A stretch of 34,991 nt of DNA, taken from IMG/VR virus record IMGVR_UViG_3300010354_000277, positions 1-34,991 of that record. One strand, given 5' to 3'. This DNA is from a virus. The notes under the pieces were generated by a model. It saw only the letters and a program-made list of their open reading frames with translations. It was not told the origin of the DNA and ran no database searches. The translations under genes and the position numbers were made by a program. The stretch's first letter is position 1, and every line of letters begins with the position of its first letter. Positions 25,024-32,277 of this stretch are shown piece by piece.

Positions 25024-25800
25024 ATGGCTAAGAACGAAATCGCGGAACAGAAAGCCAGCACCGCACTGGCGATCATGAGCGACCTGGAACAGGACGCTGG
25101 AGCCGGCTTTGACGGCATGACGCAGGAAGACTATGCACTGCCTTTCCTGCGCTTGCTCACCAGCACCAGCCCTGAAGTTGGCGAAGTTGATGGTGCCCTC
25201 CCAGGCATGATCCTCAACTCCGTCACAGGTGAACTGTTTGACGGCAAGAAAGGCATCGCCGTTGTACCTTGCGCCTATGTGCGCCAGTACATCGAGTGGG
25301 CCCCACGCGGTCAAGGCAGTGGTGCACCTGTGCATATCTACCCTGCTACCAGCGACATCCTGTCACAGACCCACAAGGAACCTGGCGACAACAAGGACTA
25401 CCTGGACAACGGCAACTACATCGAGAACACCGCTAACTACTATGTGATGGTGGTGAGCGACACGGGCATCCCTGAGCCGGCCCTGATCACCATGAAGTCT
25501 ACGCAGCTCAAGAAGAGCCGCAAGTGGAACTCCATGATGCAGTCGGTCAAGATGACTGGCAAGAACGGCTTGTTCACGCCTCCGATGTACAGCCAGATGT
25601 ACAAACTCTCCACCGTTGCCGAGTCGAACGACAAGGGCAAATGGTTTGGCTGGGAAATCGAGCGTACCGGCCCTGTCGAGTCTGCCGATGTGTACAACGC
25701 TGCCAAGGCATTCGCACAGTCGGTCAGTGCGGGTGACGTGAAAGTTAAGCACGAAAGTGCGGAGGGCGCTGAGTCAAGCAACGGACCAGCTCCATTCTGA
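25024..25800 (+). CDS. Putative single-stranded DNA-binding protein
   Basis: The start at 25024 (MAKNEIAEQK) follows AGGAACACG; upstream in-frame ATGs lie in the preceding gene. The 258-residue protein has a beta-rich core from about residue 40 to 220. It contains YALPFLRLLTS, GIAVVPCAYVRQYIEWAPRG, NYYVMVVSDTG, STQLKKSRKWNSMM and KWFGWEIERTGPV, rich in aromatic and basic residues that could contact DNA. The tail (ESAEGAESSNGPAPF) is acidic and ends in Pro-Phe, as in many SSB tips. It lies directly before the primase gene. The SSB call comes from context and the tail; the core family itself I cannot name. Confidence 0.5.
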   Translation: MAKNEIAEQKASTALAIMSDLEQDAGAGFDGMTQEDYALPFLRLLTSTSPEVGEVDGALPGMILNSVTGELFDGKKGIAVVPCAYVRQYIEWAPRGQGSGAPVHIYPATSDILSQTHKEPGDNKDYLDNGNYIENTANYYVMVVSDTGIPEPALITMKSTQLKKSRKWNSMMQSVKMTGKNGLFTPPMYSQMYKLSTVAESNDKGKWFGWEIERTGPVESADVYNAAKAFAQSVSAGDVKVKHESAEGAESSNGPAPF

Positions 25801-25805
25801 GTTTT

Positions 25806-25935
25806 GGGGGACTCATGCGGCTCGTCGGACCACCCGGGTTTAGCATCGGTCTAACCTTGTCCAAAGCGGAAAGCCAGGGGATTTGCAATTACCCTGGTAG
25901 CAAGAGGATAGTAAACCGCATCGGGTCCCCCACCA
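25806..25935 (+). ncRNA. Candidate structured RNA before primase gene
   Basis: The 151-base gap at 25801-25951 folds into a closed multibranch structure. P1 is GGGGGAC (25806-25812) with GTCCCCC (25925-25931). Stacked on it, ATGCGG (25815-25820) pairs with CCGCAT (25916-25921). With the T-G and C-G pairs between them, this makes about 15 pairs with one bulged C. Inside are GGAC/GTCC (25827-25830 with 25859-25862), a bulged hairpin GGTTTAG/CTAACC (25837-25843 with 25851-25856), and a perfect hairpin CCAGGG/CCCTGG (25874-25879 with 25892-25897). The 3' strand is followed by ACCA, as in a tRNA acceptor, but there is no T-arm. It could be a cis-acting leader or a free RNA. I cannot match a known class. 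Confidence 0.55.
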
Positions 25936-25951
25936 TCACTAGAAAGAAGAA

Positions 25952-27484
25952 ATGACCGACATCACCAGGTTCAAAGCGATTTTTTCCGGCCTGGACATCG
26001 CCTATGGAACATACAAAATTGAATCATCCCGAGGAGACGGGAAACAGGCAGGCAAGGCCGTCGTGGTGCGCAAGCCACCGACTGACGACCTGTGGGTCAA
26101 ACACCTCGAGGGCGTTGAGCCGAGTTTGGGCATTATCCCAATCAGGGCGGATAACACCTGCGTGTGGGGCTGTATTGACATTGACCAGTATCCACTGGAC
26201 CACGTTGGCCTCATAAAGAAGGTCAGAAGCCTCGAGCTTCCAATGGTTGTGTGCCGCAGCAAGTCTGGCGGCGCGCACGTTTTCCTGTTCGTCCAAGAAC
26301 CCATCCCCGCTGCTGAGATGCAGCGGTTTCTCAAGGCCTGTGCTGCGCTCCTGGGCGAGGCGGGCCGTGAGATATTTCCCAAGCAAGCTGAAATCCTGGT
26401 TGACCGTGGCGACACAGGCAACTTCCTGAACCTGCCGTACTTCGGTGGGGACCAGACAATGCGCTACGCCATCAAGGACGATGGCACGGCAGCTACCCTG
26501 GAAGAGTTCTATGGCCTGTATGACCAATGGGTACAGCCCCCAGAGCTCAAATATCCAGAGGAGCCCAAAGAGCCGGATCACCCGATTAAAGACGGCCCTC
26601 CTTGCCTGCAAGCACTTTGTGCCCAGGGCGTGCCAGAAGGCACACGCAACAACGCACTCTTCAACATCGGCATCTACCTCAAGAAGGTCATCCCCATACA
26701 CTGGGACGACGCCCTGGTAGAGCACAACCTCAAGTACGTAGCGCCGCCGCTGCCCAACAACGAAGTCCAGATTCTGGTCAAGCAGCTGCACAAGAAAGAC
26801 TATCGCTACAAGTGCAAGGACGCACCGCTCAACAGCTTTTGCAACAGCGGCCTTTGCAGGACACGCAAACACGGGATCGGGGCCCACGGGCCTGACTCAC
26901 CACAGATGTCATCGCTGTCCAAGTACAACTCCGAGCCACCGCTGTGGTTCCTCGACATCAACGGCAAGCGCATCGAACTGGACACCGAGAGCCTGTTCGC
27001 ACAAGCCGCTTTCCAAAAGGCCTGCGTCGAAAAACTCAACCTCCTGCCGCCCACACTGCGCAAGCAAGACTGGGAACAGCTGCTCAATGCGCTGCTCAAG
27101 GAGATGGTTGAGACCGAACAGATCACAGAGGCCAGCGAAGACACCAGCATCACCGGCCGCTTCAACGACCTGCTCGAAGAGTTCTGCACACACTTGCAGC
27201 AGGCAATGGATCGCGACGAAATCCTCATGGGCCGCCCATGGACGGACGAAGACGAGGCCAAGACCTACTTCCGCATGAAGGACCTGGAAGCGCACCTGGT
27301 GCGCAACAACTTCAAGGGCATGACGCATCCGAAGATGGCGCAACGCATTCGCGATCTGGGTGGCGAGCCCATCAGTTTATTTCTCAAGAACCGCGCAGCA
27401 CGGTGCTGGCGCATCCCACGCTTCAACCGCCAGGACGCGCCGTTTGAAACACCCGAGCAACGCACACACAGGAGCCCGTTCTGA
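25952..27484 (+). CDS. Archaeo-eukaryotic-type primase (PrimPol / TOTE-like)
   Basis: This 510-residue protein has a ribosome site AGAAAGAAG just upstream. The primase core shows D76-x-D78 in WGCIDIDQYPLD (metal-binding acidic pair), S103-x-S105 through H109 in SKSGGAHVFLF (nucleotide-binding motif), and N160-L-P-Y-F. This order is the signature of archaeo-eukaryotic primases, close to those of TOTE-type systems. After about residue 215, RNNALFNIGIYLKK looks like a primase C-terminal helical domain. C288, C297 and C302 (with C218 and C223) could bind zinc. The C-terminal 180 residues are helical and basic. It should synthesise primers for the family A polymerase encoded three genes later. Confidence 0.8.
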   Translation: MTDITRFKAIFSGLDIAYGTYKIESSRGDGKQAGKAVVVRKPPTDDLWVKHLEGVEPSLGIIPIRADNTCVWGCIDIDQYPLDHVGLIKKVRSLELPMVVCRSKSGGAHVFLFVQEPIPAAEMQRFLKACAALLGEAGREIFPKQAEILVDRGDTGNFLNLPYFGGDQTMRYAIKDDGTAATLEEFYGLYDQWVQPPELKYPEEPKEPDHPIKDGPPCLQALCAQGVPEGTRNNALFNIGIYLKKVIPIHWDDALVEHNLKYVAPPLPNNEVQILVKQLHKKDYRYKCKDAPLNSFCNSGLCRTRKHGIGAHGPDSPQMSSLSKYNSEPPLWFLDINGKRIELDTESLFAQAAFQKACVEKLNLLPPTLRKQDWEQLLNALLKEMVETEQITEASEDTSITGRFNDLLEEFCTHLQQAMDRDEILMGRPWTDEDEAKTYFRMKDLEAHLVRNNFKGMTHPKMAQRIRDLGGEPISLFLKNRAARCWRIPRFNRQDAPFETPEQRTHRSPF

Positions 27485-27726
27485 TGCTAAAAATTGAAGG
27501 ACACGACGACGCGATCATCGGACCTGCAATGGTCTGGACTGAAGACGGCAACCTGCGTGATGTGCTAGTGTATGACGCGGAAAAGATTCGCGAGAAGCTG
27601 ATGAAGCGTGACGGCATGACTGCTGAAGAGGCGCGCGAGTACATTGAGTTCAACATCGAAGGCGCATACATGGGGCCACACACGGCCATCGTGGTTTGGC
27701 CAAATGACGAGTGGGACACAGAATGA
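27484..27726 (+). CDS. Small conserved-type hypothetical protein
   Basis: This 80-residue protein has its ATG overlapping the primase stop (TGATG). The pattern HDDAIIGPAMVW, LVYDAEKIREKLMKRDGM, TAEEAREYIEFNIEGAYMGP and TAIVVWP is one I recognise as a recurrent uncharacterised protein of phages and bacteria. It is acidic, alpha/beta and without membrane segments. It overlaps the helicase gene by 4 bases (ATGA), so it is cotranslated with replication proteins. Function unknown. Confidence 0.7.
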   Translation: MLKIEGHDDAIIGPAMVWTEDGNLRDVLVYDAEKIREKLMKRDGMTAEEAREYIEFNIEGAYMGPHTAIVVWPNDEWDTE

Positions 27727-29222
27727 ACATCACCAAAGTGTTCGGCCCACCAGGGTCAGGCAAAACAACCTACCTCCTGAGCATTGTTGAAACCGAGCTG
27801 GCCAACAACGTGCACCCGATGAAGATCGGCTACTTTGCTTTCACCAAGAAGGCGGCCACCGAAGCGCGCGACAGGGCCATCCAGAAGTTCCCGCATCTAA
27901 ACCCCGACACCGACTTCCCGTTCTTTCGCACGCTGCACAGCCTGGCCTACCGGTGCCTTGGCATCAGCACCAAGGACATGATGTCGCCCGAGCACTACAA
28001 AGAGTTTGCCCTGGAGGCTGGCATCGAGCTGGCCATCGAGAGCGGCGACGAAGAGTTTGCAGTCAAGGCCGACAACCCTATCCTCAACGAGATCAACATC
28101 GCCCGCATTCGCGGCATGGACCTCAAGACCCACTACAACCAGTCCAAGATGGACATTGAGTGGTTTCATTTTGAGTATGTCGAGCGCGCCTACCGTCACT
28201 ACAAGACATCGCGCAACCTGTTGGACTTCACTGACCTGCTGGAGCATGTGTTGCTCGAGCCCGAGCGCCTGCCAAAGCTCGAAGCATTGATCATTGACGA
28301 GGCACAGGACTTGTCACGTTTGCAATGGAGGCTGGTCGAGCAACTCGCGTTGCGAGCCCAGCGCGCCTTTTTGGCAGGCGACGACGACCAGGCTGTCTAC
28401 ACCTGGGCGGGAGCCGATGTCGAGAGCTTCCTGGGGTTTACGGGTGATGTCAAAGTCCTTGATCAGTCCTACCGAGTTCCCTCCAAAATCCACGCCCTAG
28501 CCAACCGGGTGGTGACGCGCATCAAGCAGCGCCAGCCCAAGGTCTGGAAGGCGCGCGAAGAGGCCGGCAGCATCAGCTACTACAACGACTTCCAACAGGT
28601 CGACATCACGCATGGCAACTGGCTCATCCTGGCCAGCACAAACTACATGCTCACCGACATGCACGACTGGATCAAGAGCCAGGGCCTGCTGTTCGAGCGC
28701 CACGGACAACGCAGCGTCAGCGAGAACATCCTGATCGCGGTGCTGGGCTGGGAGAAGCTGCGCAAGGGCGGCGAGGTGCCGTTTCATGTGCTCAAGCTGA
28801 TTTACAAGTACATGGACAGCGAGAACATCAAGCACGGCCACAAGATGCTGCGCACGGCTGACCAGGCGGCCATGTACACGCTCGATCTCCTGAAAGAAAA
28901 GCACGGACTTCTTTCTACAGAAATCTGGCACAAGGCGCTGACCAAAATCAGCGAGGACCGCCGGGACTACCTGGTCTCGCTTTTGAGACGCAACACGAAG
29001 CTGACAGGCAATGTGCCCATCAAGCTCTCCACCATCCATGGTGCCAAAGGCGGCGAGGCAGACAACGTGCTGCTTCTGGCCGACCTGTCCACGCGCTTTG
29101 CGAAGGACTATGAAAAGAATTCGGACGACATCAATCGTCTGCTGTACGTGGGCATCACCCGCGCCAAACAAACGCTGCACATCGTGCTGCCAAAGAATGA
29201 ACAGAAAGGCTTCAGACTATGA
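27723..29222 (+). CDS. UvrD/Rep-like superfamily 1 DNA helicase
   Basis: This 499-residue protein starts at the ATGA overlap at 27723 rather than the upstream ATG at 27711. Motif I GPPGSGKTT is at residues 8-16, motif Ia around FAFTKKAA (38-45), and motif II IIDEAQD (D192, E193) at 190-196. Motif III AGDDDQAVYTWAGAD is at 218-232 and motif IV SYRVP at 249-253. Motif V TIHGAKGGEAD and motif VI YVGITRAK are near the C-terminus. It is shorter than UvrD (about 720), with reduced 1B/2B regions. It is probably the 3'-to-5' replicative or repair helicase of the phage. The gene overlaps the polymerase gene by 4 bases. Confidence 0.9.
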   Translation: MNITKVFGPPGSGKTTYLLSIVETELANNVHPMKIGYFAFTKKAATEARDRAIQKFPHLNPDTDFPFFRTLHSLAYRCLGISTKDMMSPEHYKEFALEAGIELAIESGDEEFAVKADNPILNEINIARIRGMDLKTHYNQSKMDIEWFHFEYVERAYRHYKTSRNLLDFTDLLEHVLLEPERLPKLEALIIDEAQDLSRLQWRLVEQLALRAQRAFLAGDDDQAVYTWAGADVESFLGFTGDVKVLDQSYRVPSKIHALANRVVTRIKQRQPKVWKAREEAGSISYYNDFQQVDITHGNWLILASTNYMLTDMHDWIKSQGLLFERHGQRSVSENILIAVLGWEKLRKGGEVPFHVLKLIYKYMDSENIKHGHKMLRTADQAAMYTLDLLKEKHGLLSTEIWHKALTKISEDRRDYLVSLLRRNTKLTGNVPIKLSTIHGAKGGEADNVLLLADLSTRFAKDYEKNSDDINRLLYVGITRAKQTLHIVLPKNEQKGFRL

Positions 29223-31096
29223 AGCGAGATACCAAGACCATGTCAATGTTCCCTCGGATTTCCGAGTGGCTGCCACCCCAAACATTTCCCAACCTCAGTG
29301 AAGCCAAGGAGATTGCAATTGACCTCGAGACCTGCGACCCCAACATGGAATCCCTGGGCCCAGGCTGGCCTCGTAACGACGGCTACATTGTTGGATATGC
29401 TGTTGCCGTTGACGGATGGGCAGGCTATTACCCTGTTGCTCATGGCGGCGGCGGCAACCTTGATCGTCGGATTGTGGAGCGATGGGTGGCCGATGTCCTT
29501 GCGACGCCGGCAGACAAAATCATGCACAACGCCGCCTACGACCTCGGCTGGCTCAGAGCCACCGGCTTCACGGTAAACGGCACGATCTACGACACCATGC
29601 TGGCCGCGCCAGTGCTGGACGAGAACCGCTTTGCTTACAGCTTGAACAGCCTGGGCTTTGACTACCTCAAGGAGATCAAGTCCGAGCAGGGCTTGAAGGA
29701 GTCTGCATCTGACTTCGGTGTGCACCCCAAGAAGGAGCTGTGGAAGCTGCCTGCCATGCACGTGGGCGATTACGCCGAGCAGGACGCGGCGCTGACCTTG
29801 AAGCTCTGGCATCACTTCAAAGCGCTCATGCGCAACGACGAGGTGGAGTCGGTGTTCAAGCTCGAGACCGAAGTGCTGCCTGTGCTGGTGGACATCACCT
29901 TGAAGGGCATCAACTTCGACCGCGCCAAGTGCGAGCGCCACATGGCTGACATGCGCAAGAAGGAAACCGAAATCCTGAAGTATTTGAAGGACCAGGCTGG
30001 CATGCAGGTGGACATCTGGGCTGCGCAGTCTATCGCCGCTGCGTTCGACCGCCTGGCCATCCAGTACCCTAAGACCGCTGCTGGCGCGCCGAGCTTTACC
30101 AAGAGCTTCCTGGACACCCATGAGCACCCCATGGCCAAGATGATCCTGGAGGCCCGTGAGCTGAACAAGACCCACGGCACGTTCCTGGAACCCTACCTCA
30201 AGCACAGCGCCAAGGACGGGCGCATCCACACCCACTTCAACCAGATGCGCAACGAGGAAGGCGGCACGGTCACAGGACGCCTGTCAGCCAGCAACCCCAA
30301 CCTCCAGCAAGTGCCCGCGCGCCACGAGATCATCGGCCCCATGGTGCGAGGCCTGTTCCTGCCCGAGGACGGTGAGATTTGGGCGGCAAACGACTTCTCC
30401 TCGCAGGAGCCGCGCTTATTGGTTCACTATGCCACACTCCTGGGCCTGCCGGGCGCGGAGAAGATGGCTCAGGCCTACCGCGACAACCCCGACACGGACT
30501 TCCACCAGATGGTCGCCGACATGGCCGGCATCAAGCGCAAGGCTGCCAAGACGATTGGCTTGGGCCTGATGTACGGCATGGGCAAAGCCAAGCTGGCCAA
30601 CCAGCTGGACCTGCCACTGGACGAGGCCAGCGAGCTGATCGCCACGTTCCACAGCAAGGTCCCGTTCCTCAAAGGCACCGTGGACGCTGTCATGAAGCGC
30701 ATTGAGCACCCAGCCTCTGGCGGGTCGATCCGCACGCTCCTGGGCCGCAAGTGCCGCTTCCCGCTGTGGGAGCCGGTGGAGTGGGGCGTGAACAAGGCGC
30801 TGCCGCGTGAGCAGGCCATCATGGAATACGGCTCACGGATCAAGCGTGCGGGCACCTACAAGGGCCTGAACCGGCTGATCCAGGGGTCAGCCGCAGACCA
30901 GACCAAAGCGGGCATGGTGGCGCTGCACAAGGCGGGTTTTAACCTGCTGCTGCAGGTGCACGATGAAGTAGCGCTGTCCGTCAAGAACATCGACGAGGCC
31001 CGCGCTGCAGCCGAGATCATGGCCAAGGCTGTGACGCTGGAAGTGCCCTCTCGCGTGGACGTTGAGACTGGACCAAGCTGGGGAGAAGCCGCATAA
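29219..31096 (+). CDS. Family A DNA polymerase with 3'-5' exonuclease
   Basis: This 625-residue protein has proofreading motifs Exo I D35-x-E37 (AIDLETCD), Exo II N104/D108 (HNAAYDLGWL) and Exo III Y185/D189 (YAEQDAALT). Polymerase motif A is D392 in NDFSSQEPRLL. Motif B is R440 to G453 (RKAAKTIGLGLMYG), with K444, Y452 and L448 at the place of E. coli Phe762. Motif C is H581-D582-E583. There is no 5'-3' exonuclease domain, as in T7 gp5. All catalytic residues are present, so it should be the active replicative polymerase. It ends the replication operon, followed by two intrinsic terminators. Confidence 0.95.
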   Translation: MKRDTKTMSMFPRISEWLPPQTFPNLSEAKEIAIDLETCDPNMESLGPGWPRNDGYIVGYAVAVDGWAGYYPVAHGGGGNLDRRIVERWVADVLATPADKIMHNAAYDLGWLRATGFTVNGTIYDTMLAAPVLDENRFAYSLNSLGFDYLKEIKSEQGLKESASDFGVHPKKELWKLPAMHVGDYAEQDAALTLKLWHHFKALMRNDEVESVFKLETEVLPVLVDITLKGINFDRAKCERHMADMRKKETEILKYLKDQAGMQVDIWAAQSIAAAFDRLAIQYPKTAAGAPSFTKSFLDTHEHPMAKMILEARELNKTHGTFLEPYLKHSAKDGRIHTHFNQMRNEEGGTVTGRLSASNPNLQQVPARHEIIGPMVRGLFLPEDGEIWAANDFSSQEPRLLVHYATLLGLPGAEKMAQAYRDNPDTDFHQMVADMAGIKRKAAKTIGLGLMYGMGKAKLANQLDLPLDEASELIATFHSKVPFLKGTVDAVMKRIEHPASGGSIRTLLGRKCRFPLWEPVEWGVNKALPREQAIMEYGSRIKRAGTYKGLNRLIQGSAADQTKAGMVALHKAGFNLLLQVHDEVALSVKNIDEARAAAEIMAKAVTLEVPSRVDVETGPSWGEAA

Positions 31097-31100
31097 TTGA

Positions 31101-31131
31101 CCTGGGGTTACTGCAGTTGCCCCGGGTTTTT
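31101..31131 (+). terminator. Intrinsic terminator 1 after DNA polymerase
   Basis: CCTGGGG (31101-31107) pairs with CCCCGGG (31120-31126), a 7-bp stem with one G-T pair. The 12-base loop holds the small palindrome ACTGCAGT, and five T follow at once. It starts 4 bases after the polymerase stop. Confidence 0.75.
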
Positions 31132-31147
31132 CATGAGTAGAGAGTTT

Positions 31148-31177
31148 GGGCCGGGGCTTGCTTCCGGCCCATTTTTT
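31148..31177 (+). terminator. Intrinsic terminator 2 after DNA polymerase
   Basis: GGGCCGG (31148-31154) pairs with CCGGCCC (31164-31170), extendable by two G-T pairs, and is followed by A and six T. It lies 16 bases after the first terminator, so the replication operon ends in a tandem pair. Its loop contains the -35 box of the next promoter candidate. Confidence 0.8.
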
Positions 31178-31209
31178 CCGATACACTGATAAATCCACAG
31201 AAAGGAGAA
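31158..31209 (+). promoter_or_regulatory. Promoter and leader candidate, accessory operon
   Basis: TTGCTT (31158-31163) and TACACT (31182-31187) are 18 bases apart, matching the spacing and -10 of the promoter candidate at 24070. CAGAAAGGAGAA follows at 31198-31209 and supplies the ribosome site for the ATG at 31214. The -35 lies inside the loop and stem of terminator 2. Confidence 0.5.
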
Positions 31210-31213
31210 TTTA

Positions 31214-31612
31214 ATGCCAATGCCTTTGAAGATCAGAGAACAGATTGTTCCTGCTCACCCAGAGCCCTACGCACGCCAATCGGTACGCGTAGCAGCGCGC
31301 AAACGAGGTCGCCCAAAGAAGAACGGCCGACCGAAAAAAGATAACTACGACAAGGTTCGTGCATCTCCATCCAAGCGCGCTGGGCAGCGCTGGATTACTG
31401 TCTCCCTACCTGAGGAGGCGTACTACATGCTCAAGGAACTCGCGGCCTTTTACAAGGTTGGGATGGGCAACTACATGTACAGCATCATCCTGCCTGCGTT
31501 TGAACACGCTTACCAAGAGTCGCTCACCTTGCAGCGCATCGCTGCCAACAAACAGAAAGCCAAAGATGAAATACAAAACCGAGATGACGTTCCCCGTAGA
31601 ACTCACTTTTGA
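31214..31612 (+). CDS. AT-hook plus ribbon-helix-helix-like DNA-binding protein
   Basis: This 132-residue protein starts at 31214; a second ATG two codons later is also possible. Residues 29-42 hold two AT-hook cores, GRP at 32-34 and 38-40, in a Lys/Arg-rich context (KRGRPKKNGRPKKD), which bind the minor groove of AT-rich DNA. Residues 59-105 (RWITVSLPEEAYYMLKELAA, then helices) fit a ribbon-helix-helix fold: one strand and two helices, normally a dimeric DNA binder. It is the first gene after the tandem terminators, the usual place for a regulator. A role as phage transcriptional regulator is inferred. Confidence 0.55.
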   Translation: MPMPLKIREQIVPAHPEPYARQSVRVAARKRGRPKKNGRPKKDNYDKVRASPSKRAGQRWITVSLPEEAYYMLKELAAFYKVGMGNYMYSIILPAFEHAYQESLTLQRIAANKQKAKDEIQNRDDVPRRTHF

Positions 31613-31805
31613 AGTGCTGCCACCCATGCTGGTGGAAGGCATTGAACTGCCTGCGCAGCTGGACATCACCAAGGTTCTGTTGACCATCACGGGCCCGAGT
31701 GGCAAGCCGCGCCAGGTCGACATCACCAACACTCTCACCGAAGAGCAGACCCTGTTTTTTGAAGACGAGATCGCGGAGAACTACAGTGAAAATCCTGCGC
31801 TTTGA
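31566..31805 (+). CDS. Small hypothetical protein, accessory region
   Basis: This 79-residue protein takes the ATG at 31566 (MKYKTEMTFPVEL), inside the end of the previous gene (47-base overlap), as its likely start. The frame is open further upstream but only as a shadow. It is beta-rich and acidic (ELTFEVLPPMLVEGIELPAQ, then ITKVLLTITGPSGK, then a C-terminal helix LTEEQTLFFEDEIAENY). The ribosome site is weak, so translational coupling is likely. No family recognised. Confidence 0.5.
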   Translation: MKYKTEMTFPVELTFEVLPPMLVEGIELPAQLDITKVLLTITGPSGKPRQVDITNTLTEEQTLFFEDEIAENYSENPAL

Positions 31806-32277
31806 ACGAAGTGCCGAGGCGGTGGCCTGGGCCAAGAAGATCATCGGCATCGAAGGCATGACAGGTGACGTCACGGCTGTGAGCCTGCTGGACGACGCAG
31901 GTGAATTCCTGGCCGTCACGGTGTTTTCTGCGTACACAGGGACCAACATTGACATGCACATCGCAGCACGGCCCAAGAGCCACTGGCTGTCACGTAGTTT
32001 TTTCAATGCGTCGTTTGAGTTGCCGTTCCTGGTGCTTGAAGTACCACGGGTCACGGGCCTCATTCGTGCAGAGAACTTAGACGCCCAGCGCTTTGTATCG
32101 CGCCTGGGCTTTCAGTATGAAGGGCGCATGCGCAAGGCTTTTCCTGATGGTGGAGACTTGATGCTGTATGGGCTGCTTCGTGAAGAATACTTAAAACATC
32201 CATGGAGTAAAAATGAAACTACAAGAGGAACTGCGCTCAGTCAAGGAGGTATTCCCGGCGATAGACCACCTGCTTGA
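31786..32277 (+). CDS. GNAT-like acetyltransferase
   Basis: This 163-residue protein uses GTG at 31786, preceded by GGAG at good spacing; the frame upstream is open but out of context. The C-terminal half has the GNAT pattern: a strand and helix in PRVTGLIRAENLDAQRFVSRLGF (cut at 90-109), then YEGRMRKAFPDGGDLMLYGLLREEY (cut at 111-135), as in RimJ/RimL-type enzymes. The N-terminal half is less typical. The substrate is unknown; phages may use such enzymes to modify host proteins. The last 20 residues run into the next gene and may be non-essential. Confidence 0.6.
   Translation: MKILRFERSAEAVAWAKKIIGIEGMTGDVTAVSLLDDAGEFLAVTVFSAYTGTNIDMHIAARPKSHWLSRSFFNASFELPFLVLEVPRVTGLIRAENLDAQRFVSRLGFQYEGRMRKAFPDGGDLMLYGLLREEYLKHPWSKNETTRGTALSQGGIPGDRPPA

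Noticed and set aside
25806-25935. tRNA or tmRNA gene, from the 7-bp acceptor-like stem followed by ACCA
   Set aside because: There is no T-arm with the TTCRA core, no D-arm and no anticodon arm in the right place. The 15-pair closing helix and internal hairpins do not fit either class.
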